Of a DNA stretch of 64,000 nt, positions 51,986 to 63,718 are shown in pieces; the first letter of the stretch is position 1, and the number at the start of each line of letters is the position of its first letter. The notes under the pieces are model-generated. The model was given only the letters and a program-made list of their open reading frames with translations, did no database searches and was not told the DNA's origin. This DNA comes from Syngnathus acus (taxonomy: Eukaryota > Chordata > Actinopteri > Syngnathiformes > Syngnathidae): NCBI RefSeq assembly GCF_901709675.1, contig NC_051094.1, positions 11,154,501 through 11,218,500 on the forward strand. Direction: 5' to 3'. Made by a program: the position numbers and the translations under genes.

Positions 51986-54440
51986 TGTCCCTTGCAGGTT
52001 AGACAGAGAACCACCCGTCAGTCAAATATTACTCCGGAACATTGTCATCAGCGCTACACTGGAACCAGCTTAGCTCAGCGACTTCAGTGGTCTGCTTTCA
52101 AGCATGTGGTCTTGCAGGAGTCATGGTCCTCTTCTACTTCTCGGAACAGGCTTGCTGCTTACTCCTTGATCAACAGAGCAGCTCCCTTCAGGGTCCGAGA
52201 TGGCAGATGGTGATGAGGGGTTGCAGCAGTTCCTCTCATGAGCAGGTAAACAGGGGGAGGGGGTGACTTGCTGTAAAATGACAGGAAGGTGCGCTGGTGA
52301 ACAAATGCGGAGTTATGACCCAGTTGCATCCATACCTTGTATTCACTGTGTCTACTTCAAGGACAGTATTCCATGTGTCTACTCTGTCTTATGAATCAGT
52401 GTTTGTGAGCTGTATGCATATATAAAGGAGTAAAAAAAAAAAAAAAAATGTCGATGCTCTTCAGGTTGGAGTGGGGTGACTGATCCTATCTAGAGCCTAG
52501 CAAAGAGAATATGATTTTGCCAAGACTAATTAGAATTGTTTAGAAAATGACTGGCTGATGCAATTCAGACACAATGCCACATGCTGGGCTCATTTAACAT
52601 GCACTGTCATCATGTTGGATTGATGGTGTCATACAGACCTGTAGGGTGCAGATGTAGTGCCTCACATCTGTCAAGCAGAAGCTACATTTCTCTGGCCCCG
52701 CTCGAAAAATCACGAGGATAAAACGCGCGCGCGTGTGTGTTGTGCGTGTGTCGGGGGCAAAAATATATATATTCCAAGCAACGCGATGCTTCACATTTGT
52801 TAATGTGGAAAAACGTGAAAATGGTCGTCTAAAAACGCACAGCGCAACAATCGTCCAACAGAAATCAGGAGTCGTCGCTTCTTCAGTGTCTGCTTTGTCA
52901 GTTTGTTGCTCCGCCGTGCACCAGTCGCTCGACGTGCAGCGAAGACGCAAGAAGTCACTGTCCACGCGCACAAGTCCAGCAAACGTCACATTTTCAAGCC
53001 TCAAACAATTGCAATGCCAATACCCGAGAGCGCACCTGTATGGTGAGCGGTTGCAAATTCAGCCAAACTATCAAGTACACTTTATAAATCCAAATCTGTT
53101 TCCGGTGTTTCGTTTCAGAATAAAGGTTTATTTGAATTCGACCCATCATTTAATTCCCAAAACGGCTATTCTCGTGTGGCTATTAAATTCATTTTGACTG
53201 ATTATATGTTGAATTTGGAGCATAATATTAACTGTCTCTTCATCTCTATTTTTTTGGGTTGATTGGCACCTATGGGGGTGCGCGCACGCCATGAGACTGA
53301 ACTGATTATTCAAGAAAAATTCAAGATTATTTGCATAAACGAGTACGTAATAACAGCGGGGCCGATTGAACGACATGGAAAATCCTATAGGAGTATTGAA
53401 TTTTCTTTCAGTCAATATTTTTCATGGTTTACAATAAAATAAGATTTTGAGGTGATGACAATTAAGGATGTGGAAAACTATATAGTAGGCCAGAGTTTAC
53501 TGGTAAATTCTGATGTTAGAAAATGTTTTTTTTTCCCACATAAATTAAAACTCATTATTTTCCGTATAATAAAGGTCATGTTCCCGTGTTTTATTTATTT
53601 AAGAGTGAAAATATGTGGATTGTTTAGATATGATGTGACTCGGTTGACTCGCGACCAGGTCAGTCAGCTGGGATAGCGTAACTATTTGTGACCCCAATGA
53701 GAAAAATGAAAATAGATGGATAAAAATATGTATCTGCTTGTAAATGCAATGAAAACAGTTGAAGGTCATGTTCACTTCTGAAAAATCAGCGAATATCCCT
53801 ATACATAAAAAAACATTGCTATGGTCATTAGTTGTCAACCAAGAGTTTGATATATATGAATACATTATTAACATATTACTTGGTTTTACGCAGACAAGAG
53901 GTCATTTGACAGCCTTTCGGTGTAGTGTAATAATAGTTGATTGTTATTGTTGCAATAGCGTCACCCTGTGGTCATGTTTAACATAAAACAGCAGTCATTG
54001 TGGCAGCAATTTTCTATTACTTTTTGAAGGACTAGATCTGCATAATAAACGTTATTAAAATGAAATACTAGGAGACTGCCACCCTGTTTTTAATGATGAA
54101 TTTTATTAACTGAAAACATATATCACGTATGTTTGTTGTTGAGCCAAAGGTTACTTTAATGTTGCTGAGAGAAGTTGGCGTACCTAATGGTGTTTGTGCA
54201 ATAATCTTTTCCATTAAAGCTACAAAATGTTTTGTCCTATTGTAAATGGATTTATTCCATTTTTTAAATGAAGTACTGCATGCCTCATGCTGCATATGAC
54301 ATTTCTTTTTTTTTTAGCTTACTTCACAATTACAGTCCATGACAAAAATAACACATTATTACATAAAGTTAAATTTAAACAATTTTCTCATCAACAAAGA
54401 CTGTTGGCTATCGATTGAAGTTACTGACTGAAAATTGTGA
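51986..54440. other. Region between slc20a1 3' end and dtx1 start; dtx1 5' UTR and promoter candidate
   Basis: Both genes are on the minus strand, so the right end holds the slc20a1 3' UTR and the left end the dtx1 5' UTR. The stretch about 52690-53000 is CpG-rich relative to its surroundings (ACGCGCGCGCGTG at 52722-52734) and is the best candidate for the dtx1 transcription start. A possible donor, CTACAG before GTCTGT near 52640, would fit a noncoding first exon. The rest is AT-rich with no recognised coding sequence. Confidence 0.45.
54251..54256 (-). terminator. slc20a1: Candidate polyadenylation signal of slc20a1
   Basis: Minus-strand AATAAA about 185 bp beyond the slc20a1 stop. A second copy is at 54102-54107. 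Confidence 0.35.
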
Positions 54441-57400
54441 TCACAGAATGACATGGACGAAAAGAGCCATGATGGCAGCACTGATGAGACCTGAGACAGG
54501 AACAGTGACAAACCAGGCAATAAATATGTTCCTGAACAAATGCCAGTCCACTGATTTTCTTGAGCGCAGCCATCCTACAGCCACCACGGACCCCACCTGT
54601 GTTCACAAGATTTGGCAACTCATAACTATGCCAACATTTGATTGGTTGTATTCATTCAACCACAGCGTTATTATTTGTTTACATTTTCATTACCTTGCAG
54701 TGTGTTGTGCTGACAGGAAGCCCAACATTGGACGCCACAACAACTGTGAGAGCGGAGGCCAACTCAATGCTGAAGCCACTAAAATGAAAAATTAGACGTA
54801 AACATGCTTCAATTGTTTCATGTAATGATGCGTGTGAGGCAACAGAGTACTTTATCATACCTAGAAGGTGTAATGGGGGTAAGATCTTTGCCCATGGTCT
54901 GAATCACCCTCCGGCCCCATACCCAGAGTCCAATGCAAATTCCTACTCCGCCATAGAGAAGTAGCCAGATAGGAGTTGGTGCATTGGATGCAACAGAACC
55001 GCTCTCGTACAGAAGCCAGAGGGCCACAAGTGGACCGATAGCATTGCTGGAGAAGAAAATATGTTGTCAATCAATAACAACAAAAATACAACTCCATCCA
55101 TTTGGGGCAAGTTTGTTTTTCTCTATTATTTATTAATGCTTATCTATTTATTTATTTCATAGAGATGCACCTTAATATATCGTAATATCGCATAACCCAT
55201 CATTGATTTCAATAAATTTACTAAAACTACAAAAATAAGTAAGGTTTTTTTAATGGATGAATGGCATGACAATATTCAAATGTATTGAGCGGCACTATGG
55301 AATATAACAAAAATGTGAGCCTTCCATAATCCCTATAGTCTCTTGACATGCCTTTTTTGTTGTTGTTGTGTCGGTAGTAGAGAGAGCCCTGGTTGTTGCC
55401 AAAGAAACCGCAAAGTGAGCATGTCTAGTGTAGGCAATCTTTTTTAATTGGCCTTAGATGTGCTAATAATTATGCTTCACAAATTCTTGTCAGACAAATT
55501 CATGGGGTACAGTCATTAGGGTGCAGTCAAGTACTAAACTGCACTTGCAAATGTGTGATGGAGTTTATTAAAGAACATGTGAACCTTTTTTCTTTGTGTG
55601 GTTTACTACAACTATAAATCACTAAACTAAATTACTACCACTTCCTCAAATTCCAATATTACCTGACATCATTGCCACCATGTGCAAAGGAGCCAAAGCA
55701 TGCCGTTAGTATCTGCAAGAACTGGAAAAGGGAAGAAACAGCTGGGTGGTCAAGCTCCAGCTCATCTTCCTCAGGAGGATGCTGCCAAGGTGCCTCCTGT
55801 GTCACACTGGAATTCTTTGCTGAGCTTCCTCTGGTTATTACTGAACTGAAGCTGCTGTAGCTGTCCACTCTGGATCTCCTCCAGTCATCAATGTCCTTGC
55901 TATTAGTTTCTCCCTGGATGCCGTAGATGGCCATGGTGTAGGAGGTGTAGCTGTTGTTTCTCCGAATGGGCCGCTCCTCTGTGTCACTGTCACCGACCTT
56001 AGCCATGTGTAGCTTGTGTAGCAGGTCTTTATAAAGACCCGAGTCTTTCTGGATTGCGTGCAGTCGTCCACTGTGAGGGTCTGTGATCATCATGGGACCA
56101 ACATTGATATCTACTCCTGCAAAAATAAATCATTTTATTTGTGAATTTTCTTATGGGTCAATTGAATTGATTTGACAATTTTAAGTATGGCTGAAAACTG
56201 GAACTAATTAAGTAAATCCAATCTTTCTCACCATTAGTAACAAGCAAGTCTTTGGCGTCCATGTCAAGGTCAGCTTCTTCGGAGCCTCCTAGTTTAAAAG
56301 CAATATTCTGACTGTCTTTTGGAGGGCTCTGAGGATGAGGTTGGTGGGCTTTTGATATGTCCACTGCTTGAGCATGGTGATTAGCGTTCTTCTCCATTAG
56401 AGGAGTCTCACAGGGAGCAGCACCTATTTTTTCTTCTCACGGGCCACACAAGAGGTCTTCAGTCATATGTAAAAACAAGAATACAGTCCTTCCTGTTATA
56501 TTCATAACACATATACTCACGTTTTATTTTCCTCTCCAGGTGTGGGCAGACAACAAACCAAACCACCAATGCCGTGATGACACCACATCCTAGCGAGATG
56601 CCCACCATACCCCACCATGGCACTCTGTCAAAGCCCAGCACTATGCACAAAGAAACAAAGACACATGTCCTTCCCTGCGTCTCACAGTATTTCTCAAACA
56701 ATTCTGTCTGCTCCCAAAGGTGACACAGTTGGAAAGTACATTACTTTAAAAAGGTGAGAAAAGCATTTGATCTTTAGAGAAAGGACAAAGCCATGAGGAA
56801 CACAGACAACATTAGGAATATAAACTCACAAAATCTGCTATTAAAATATCAGAATATTCATTAGAAAGAAAAATGTATGTGTTCTCCATTGGCACTAGAT
56901 AAATAATGCTGCCTTGTGTCAGAAACTCATCTGCTGAATTTTTGTCTCGTTTACTTTTTGTGACAAAAATAACAATTATGTCTACACAGTCTGCTGACAA
57001 CAATATCAGTAAAAGTACACTCATCTACAAGAGAAGGGACTTCCAGTCCTCCGATAAGTTATTAGTTTGTCAGGACACCAGTCATAACTGTTATTAACCT
57101 GCATTCATTTAAGAAAATATCAATGACAAATTCCCTTCCTGAGCAATTTGATTTTCTAAGCAACTGCACTTAACCACAAAACACTTTTATAAGTCTAGCC
57201 AATCTTTAAAAATGCATGCAAATCCCCATAATATCAAATAAATACATAAGGGTTGAGTGTTTGCATAGGTTTGATGCAATGACTGCAAGATGATAAATGC
57301 GCCGGTGGACATGTGTGCAAGGCTTATGGAGTAGGATAAGATCAGTGGAAAGAGGGCCACTCCCCTGTGTTTTTACACAGTAATAGATATGGTTCGTTAC

Positions 57401-58600
57401 ATTCCATTGTTATGTAGTGTGTGCACTGGAGTCACTCACTTGGTGCGCCTGTAAACATGATTGAGAACAGGTTGATGCCAACGGTGATGGCGTAGAACAA
57501 TGGAAGAGCTCGGAGGCCATTCGGGAGCGGGTCAGCCTGTGGCATTCAACAATAGACAATTGATGTGTCAAGATTCCTTAGTTCACAATGTGACGTACTG
57601 CCTAATTTCAAAATAATTTGCTACATTTCTTTTAGAAAAAAACTGCACTTTCACCAACCCAAACAGTGAAATGTTAACCAATAGTTGCCTGACTGTGGAC
57701 AAATTTCTACATTTCTGAAAGGCTTGTAAATACTGCAATAAATTTTGCATCGTTGCCGATGTAAAAGCTTGACAAATGAGATGATTTAAATGACAAGGAC
57801 TCAAAAAATGCCTTACCTTATTAAGAATGAGTTTGCGGACAAAGTGAAAAAGAACCCCTGACAAGATGCCAGACAGCACTGGTGACAGGAACCAGGATGC
57901 CACTGCCAAAAAAAACATCATAATCCAGAGATTGTATTAACATGCCTAATTTACATACTACATACGGGTTGAGAAAAGTTCATATATTCACCTATGCGGA
58001 GAAGCTCCATCCATTTGACCCCATGATGACCTCTCGCTACCATGGAAAATCCTATTGTGGCTCCCACAATGCAGTGAGTTCCTGAAATGGGAAGCCTCAG
58101 GAATGATGCAGCCAACTGCCACACAGCAGAGCCTGTAAAAGCAGAACAAGGCTTGGGAAATGACACCTAAGGTGAAGTTTCCGGGTTCTAATTTCAGACA
58201 AGTGCAAACAACAAGTCATAAGAACAGACTGATTTGAATGCTCACCACACATTGCACTTATTGACCCCGCCATGAGGACATGTTCAGAGCTGTTGTACAT
58301 CTGAACGTCAATGATGCCCTTACGGATGGTCTCGCTGACCTTGGCACCCAGCAGCACCGAGCCCACCGTTTCAAAGACGGTGGCCAGGACGCAGGCCTGT
58401 CGCAAGGTGACCACCCCGGAGCCGACTGCCGTACCAAAGGAGTTGGCCACATCGTTGGCCCCAACGGACAAAGCCAGGACAAATGCAATTACGAAGCCCA
58501 ATATCAAGAGCCACAAGTAACCCGACATGTCTGACTGAGAGGCCCAAGCCACTGTGGTGGTGGCAGCCGTGACAGACAGCAGTGTGGTTGAAACCATCAT
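54441..58600 (-). CDS. slc20a1: Sodium-dependent phosphate transporter 1 (PiT-1/SLC20A1), complete, 10 coding exons
   Basis: Minus-strand coding exons are 58600-58246, 58132-57992, 57902-57817, 57536-57440, 56640-56521, 56423-56232, 56116-55663, 55046-54861, 54778-54694 and 54596-54441, giving 623 residues (human SLC20A1 679). The protein couples sodium entry to phosphate uptake at the plasma membrane. Both PiT signature halves are present: [20 protein letters not shown] (from residue 47) and GGNDVSNAIGP (about 477-487). Between the halves lies the large cytoplasmic loop, shorter than in mammals, with conserved [14 protein letters not shown] and [33 protein letters not shown] and the long N-terminus before the first helix favour SLC20A1 over SLC20A2. 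The second of the paired ATGs has the stronger start context. Whether it is the fish a or b copy is not resolved. Confidence 0.93.
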
Positions 58601-59079
58601 TGCCTAGAAAAGGAAGTTTTAATCCAAGAGTCAATTGAGTGGAGTAGCATGGGATGACTGTCAAGCAATTATGTACTGCTATTTATGTATGTGTGACTTG
58701 TCTACGAGAATCCAAACAAGATGGGAGGATATCTGGAAGAAGGGACTGGCATCCATTGTAACAGCAACAGATGAGGTGTTCTGCAAAAACAGAAGTGCAA
58801 GGTCATAAATGCATACATTTACAATATTTTATCATATACAACCATCATATTGTACAAATTTGATTAAGTTGACATTTTGATTTTACAGCTATGCTTTAGG
58901 AATCGATTCAAGAAGGAATTGGTGTTCCATAAAGTGAAAGTAAATGTCATTACTGGCGCGAGGAATGTAAAAGCATAACTGCCAGTGTTATCTGTCTAGG
59001 AAGTTATAGTGGTGGGTCGGGGAGAGGGGGGGGACTCATCAGGTCACGATCCTGACTCCAGTAAGCATAACACACTTAC

Positions 59080-59133
59080 ATTAGCACCAAGAACACCAGC
59101 AACAAGCCAAATGGCGTAAACATCAGGTGACAT
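59080..59133 (-). other. slc20a1: Candidate alternative 5' coding exon of slc20a1
   Basis: On the minus strand an ATG at 59133 opens MSPDVYAIWLVAGVLGAN, followed directly by a good donor (GTAAGTG). Joined to the acceptor at 58604 it continues in frame through Ala into the normal MMVSTT start. It would add a short hydrophobic N-terminal segment. It may instead be chance or a noncoding exon. Confidence 0.25.
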
Positions 59134-59462
59134 TATACTTGACTGATGTTTTCGAGCATCACAGACTACGACTGGATAAAGTTATCTTTTAACCAGTTGG
59201 TCTGTGACGGTTATGTCATGATCGTTGCGGTGGAATTACACCAACTGTAGTTCTGCTTCAGAACATCAAAATATAGTGCTTGACAACTGTGAATAATTGG
59301 TTCATTCAGAGTTGCCAAAACGTAAGAATTAAGTCGCCATCACAACAGGAAATAATGGCATTTTAATCTCCTCAGCTTGCGTAACACAAATTGAGTTACA
59401 TGATGGCAAATATGCAAGAAACCAAGGGATACGAGAGGAGAGAATAAATATTTTGTACTTAC

Positions 59463-59570
59463 ATTTGTACGAGGAAAGAAGTCATTCTTCTGTTGTGTAT
59501 TGTTGTCAAACTAGCCTCAATGAGCTGAATGCAAAGTGCAGCCCATAGAGCAGTAGTGGCTATGCCTGCA
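59463..59570 (-). other. slc20a1: Probable noncoding first exon of slc20a1
   Basis: A donor CAAAT before GTAAGTA at 59462-59461 follows a stretch starting about 30 bp downstream of a TATA box at 59598-59606. The coding exon begins with an acceptor (TTTTCTAG then GCAATGATGG, exon from 58603), so at least one upstream noncoding exon is required. Confidence 0.45.
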
Positions 59571-59597
59571 CTATTCGAAGGTGCCTCCCGGTCGAGA

Positions 59598-59606
59598 GTT
59601 TATATA
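59598..59606 (-). promoter_or_regulatory. slc20a1: TATA box, candidate slc20a1 promoter
   Basis: TATATAAAC on the minus strand, in the right position and orientation for the candidate first exon at 59463-59570. Confidence 0.4.
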
Positions 59607-61140
59607 CTGAGCAGCTTGAGTGCACGCCTTTTCATTGTGGTCATGAGCCTTGTGCAGCCCATAGCTAATGTTTTGCCTCTTATTGTTTGTTTTGCCTCAA
59701 ATTACTGTCTTGAAGCAATAGCTGTAGAAAAGACCCCAAATATGCAATAATTTATTTCCCATCATAGGGAGTCAAACTTGAAGCTAAAATATTATTTTGA
59801 ACTGCAACAACAATGTAAAGTAATTTGGGGTAGGTAAATGTTTAGACTTGAATTCTAAATTGTCCTTTTTTGTTTTCAAAGTAACTAAGTCATCCCAGTT
59901 GTCATTATAATAGACACGGTGTCAAATGGATATTCTTCAAACTTGAGTGTATTTATTTATTTTTTTCGTTAGATTGCAGTGAAGTCAGAGTTAATATTAT
60001 ATCTGTCAAATTATTTTTGCAGAGTCCCCCGCCCCCCTCACATTACAGGAACTACATTCAGAAATATAACTAACGTTTATGCAGTACTATATTACAGACT
60101 AAGCAGTCAATTAATGGCAGTATAGATGATTCATGTGTCTAATGGCGCTCACAGACAAACTCCAGCTTCGGTGTGTGTGCGTGTCAGCAAAACGTACTTG
60201 TTTCCGAAACACTTCAGTGGCTCCAAACATGCTGATAGCTTCCTCCTTATCACTCATTTATTTAGTTCTTGTTTAACTATGTAGGAAATAATGAGCCAGA
60301 ATTGTTTGACATTTCTGTTGCGGATGTGACCTCTCCTCATGGTGATGATTCTTAACTGAGAATGACACTTTTGACCGATTTAATGGGTCATGTGCAGTAT
60401 ATTCCAATATTTGTTTTAAGTCATTTGGACAAAATCTTAGTAACATTAGAACAATATAGAGCTGCAGATTCTGCCTGTGTAAATACCCTCTGTTTGCTAT
60501 AGATAAACTCATGCAAATATTAAAACTTCACTTATTTGTTCTACTTACCTCTTTGTTAATATTCTTCAGTTTGCTCGGTTTTCATTACTACTATTCATAT
60601 CTAGGTCAGTCAAGCTTCTATTGTTTCCTTTCAGAATGTATTTTCTGATGATATTATCCTAATTATATTTTGGCCAATTTTCCCGGGTTCGAGGCTTACA
60701 CTGTAATTTCCACTGACTGAAATATACTCTGATAAACATTGTTTTGGGGCTGTATTTGAGGTATGCAAACTATAATCTTTTGTGGCTGTTCAGTCAAAAT
60801 ACAATGAGAATTTGTTGTGCAGCAACGTGAGAATGTGTTCTTCTATCATTCTCACTGCTGCTTAGTTTGGGGTGAGCAATGACAGTTTGAGTGCCTCACT
60901 CAAGTTTCTAAAATTCTCTATTAAGGTATATAAATATTAAATACATGTGCAATACAGTTGATATTTGATCAGTTATTTGCACGACATTTGCACGACCTTG
61001 TAAGATCTAATCATATTTCTATTTTAAATTGACACTGGGATCACCTACTACAATTGTTAGGGAGCAAGAATTTTATTGCACAGTCACCTTGGGGACTAGA
61101 CCTGCAAATAAAAAGTTTTTTAGCACAACACTATTATTTA

Positions 61141-61162
61141 TGTTTTTTTTTTTTTTTTTTTT
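61141..61162. repeat. Poly-T run
   Basis: A homopolymer of about 20 T. Confidence 0.85.
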
Positions 61163-61294
61163 CATTACAAAACTGAAAGGCTTTTTAGCCTTTATGAGTC
61201 AGGTTTCTTTCACCAAACTATATATAGAGTTACCGTTTTCAGTTTCTTTCGAGTGGACCACATGATATTGTCTCTTTGATCCTCATAATTATGG

Positions 61295-61355
61295 AATCTA
61301 GTCACGGGCTGGATTGAATGGTTCCGCCGCGGGCCGCCAGTTGATGATCCCTGGT
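61295..61355. repeat. Possible interspersed-repeat end fragment (GCGGGCCGCCAGTTGATGATCC)
   Basis: The CGCGGGCCGCCAGTTGATG motif followed by ATCCCTGG resembles the terminus of a hAT-type vertebrate repeat (gcgggccgc...gacccctg). The rest of the element is not seen. Confidence 0.3.
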
Positions 61356-61479
61356 GAATGGTTTAACCTCAAACACAGCCTCATTCTTCAAGCCGTTGCT
61401 ATTAACATATTTGCCCCTAGGTGGTGGTAGAGCACTTATTCTCAATGCTCAGGGCACTTTATCTTCCTAGTCCCTGTCA

Positions 61480-61760
61480 ACATAACCAGTTTTAGGGGGC
61501 ATAGGGGGCAAAGCGATACAGATGCCAGGGGGCCTCTATTCTTTAGGATCTTATGACTACTCATACTGTTATAGGGCATATCGAAATAGAACAGAGAGAG
61601 AACGGTGATATGAATTGGGCAGGGGGACAGGGACAATCAAAGGGACCCTGAGCCACCGAGGGGGGGTTATGGGGGACCTTTGCAAACTCCTGGCCCCGAA
61701 GGGCCCAAACCCCCCATAATCCAGTCCTGTTTGTGATGACAAGCTGCAGCCCTTCATTCA
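61480..61760. other. G-run-rich, GC-rich block with inverted repeat
   Basis: Several plus-strand G-runs (GGGGGCATAGGGGGC, CAGGGGGACAGGG, GAGGGGGGGTTATGGGGG) contrast with the AT-rich flanks. GGTTATGGGGG near 61665-61676 can pair with CCCCCCATAATCC near 61709-61723. No coding function is recognised. Confidence 0.5.
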
Positions 61761-62360
61761 ATCCCCTGATGCTCATATGTGATGACGGAGGTGCAAAAAT
61801 AGTGTTGTTTTGATATAGACAGCAGTTCAAGCCATTTAGATTTTAACTCCTTGAATTTTGATGCCGCTCTCATGGAACCCCACTCCTTTAAATATATACA
61901 TTAAAAAGAATGGCATACAAATTAAGAGATTGTACACCTTTTCACTATGATCATATTTAAGGCCAGACAAGATAGGGCATGCAAATAAGTAACCGAAGTG
62001 CGCGGCTAGTTCTCAAGCCCTACCCTCTCATTCCCCTCTTCCCTCCCTCCTATCCCTTGCCAAACAGGATCTGTAGGATCTCACAGTCATTTTCTCAGGA
62101 GACAGGAATGTTAGAACACAAGGTCTTGTGCATGTTTCTACACGTAGGCTACATTCCCTGGAATTTACAGTAAAAAGTCCAGAGTGTGTTGTTCACATCT
62201 TTTTAATTTCCTTCTTGTGTGTGGCAACACCTCTCTTGGTAAAACCCCACCGGACGTTCCCCAGACGTATACTGACTCACTACATTTGTCTAGGGCACTG
62301 CCCTTCCCACTTTTACACAGTACTCACATTCCCCAGAGAGCTTTCTGCTTGATATTTTGC

Positions 62361-62718
62361 TTCCATCCATCCATCCATTTTCTGAACCGCTTAATCCCCA
62401 CAGGGGTCGCGGGTGAGCCGGAGCCTATCCCAGCCGTCATCGGGCAGTAGGCGGGGGACACCCTGAACCGGTTGCCAGCCAATCGCAGGGCACACAGAGA
62501 CAAACAACCAACTGCACTCGCACTCACACCTAGGGACAATTTGGGGTCTTCAATCGGCCTACCAAGCATGTTTTTGGGATGTGGGAGGAAACCGGAGTGC
62601 CCGGAGAAAACCCACGCGGGCCCGGGGAGAACATGCAAACTCCACACAGGGAGGGCCGGAGGTGGAATCGAACCCGCACCCTCCTAACTGTGAGGCGGAC
62701 GTGCTACCCAGTGCGCCA
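62361..62718 (-). mobile_element. tRNA-derived SINE with intact Pol III A and B boxes
   Basis: Read on the minus strand it starts TGGCGCACTGGGTAGCACG (A box, 62708-62718), then has GGTTCGATTCC (perfect B box, 62664-62674). A conserved body follows (TGTGTGGAGTTTGCATGTTC; CACATCCCAAAAACATGC), and the end is an ATGGATGGATGGAT tail (62363-62378). This is a well-known layout for teleost SINEs whose tail is shared with a LINE. It is about 360 bp and full length or nearly so. Fragments of the same family are at 21803, 32935 and 37680. Confidence 0.85.
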
Positions 62719-62826
62719 TTCCATTAAAATCTAATAAATTATCCACACCATGCGTCTGTTGTTTATAAGAGGTCCCTGTCCGTAAAAATAGAATAGGAAA
62801 AATAATAAACATCTTTATTTTACATT

Positions 62827-62832
62827 TTTATT
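62827..62832 (-). terminator. Candidate polyadenylation signal of vgll4
   Basis: Minus-strand AATAAA about 380 bp past the vgll4 stop, with another at 62814-62819. Confidence 0.35.
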
Positions 62833-63213
62833 AATTCCAAACTTTTCAAAGCCTTTTAAAGGTTCTTTTGCATAATAAATGTATTCACAACAATACACAT
62901 CAAATACAGCCCTGCCGGTAAACCTTAAAGATGAGATGAATATAAATATAATGCAATGAAATGCAAAGTGACTTTACAAGAAACAAACATAGGAAATGTG
63001 AAGGAATAATTTGATAATTCTTCAATCATATACCAATGATAGGCTGAAGACAGAAATGTAACAAGACAATACCAGTTGATGCTACAAATTGTCTGCATCA
63101 GCGAAGGCACACAGTGGTCCAATCTGACATCACCCCTAAAAACTGTTCATTGATCAACAAAAGGCGTGGCAATCTCGAAATGTTCCCTGCCAAACTCAGA
63201 GATCATTTTTGAG

Positions 63214-63718
63214 TTAATTTACAGACGAACGGTTGGAGGTTGCTGGCGATTTGCTTGCGGATTCTTTAATGGAGGAATGTGGGCTTTGCATGTAGGCTGG
63301 TGAGTGAGTCATGCTCGGACTGCTGGGGGGGGTGGATGAGCAGGAGGAAGACTTGGACTTAATCTGCAGCCACTTATCTCCCAAGGCCTTGGCGAAGTGG
63401 TCATCGACCGACACGCTGATAGAGAGTTGCTGGGAGTGAGTTTTCTGGTAATTCGCTCCAAGGCTCCTCTGGAAATGCTCCTCAACCACATGGTCGTAGT
63501 TGCATTTGCAGTTTACTGAAATAGAAAACACAAAGACCCAAATTGAACGGACAGCCTCCAATGGGTTGGGGAGAGGATTTTTTTTTAAGTTGTCATGATG
63601 CACAATCAAGTGCTTGATCACAAGAGTGAGACGGACCTGATGACTGACTCTGGTGGACATCGGCGCTCAGGGCGGGCTTTCTTAACGAAGAAACGCAAGT
63701 GATCACTGAGGGCCGCAT
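63214..63718 (-). CDS. vgll4: Vestigial-like 4 (VGLL4) TEAD cofactor, last two exons (partial)
   Basis: Minus-strand exons 63718-63637 and 63515-63214 encode the C-terminal 126 residues; earlier exons lie beyond the right edge. MRPSVITCVSS matches the conserved RPSVITC segment of VGLL4. Two TDU (Tondu) motifs follow, the VGLL4 hallmark: VVEEHFQRSLG and VDDHFAKALGDKWLQIK. These bind TEAD transcription factors and compete with YAP/TAZ, so the protein restrains Hippo-pathway output in the nucleus. A Ser/Pro-rich tail follows, ending in SSVN. The donor between the two exons is weak (GTCCGT). Fish have more than one vgll4-type gene (vgll4a, vgll4b, vgll4l) and I cannot tell which this is. The ATG at 63718 directly follows a splice acceptor and is internal, not the start. 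Confidence 0.9.

Larger units (their letters stand above)
58604..63213. other. Region between vgll4 3' end and slc20a1, including the slc20a1 5' part
   Basis: It contains the slc20a1 promoter and first exon candidates near 59.1-59.6 kb, a poly-T run (61141-61162), a G-rich block (61480-61760), a SINE (62361-62718) and the vgll4 3' UTR. No further protein-coding gene is recognised. Confidence 0.5.

Noticed and set aside
52719-52747. CG/TG alternating run near 52.73 kb as a Z-DNA element
   Set aside because: It is short and mixed. It is better treated as part of a CpG-rich promoter candidate.
58097-58246. Continuous reading through the slc20a1 first coding exon into the intron
   Set aside because: Homology requires Ser-Ala-Val-Trp directly after Met-Cys-Gly, which is provided by the next exon after a standard GTGAGC donor.
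62661-62718. tRNA gene
   Set aside because: The A and B boxes belong to the head of a SINE. The acceptor stem is not completed, and SINE body and tail sequence follow.
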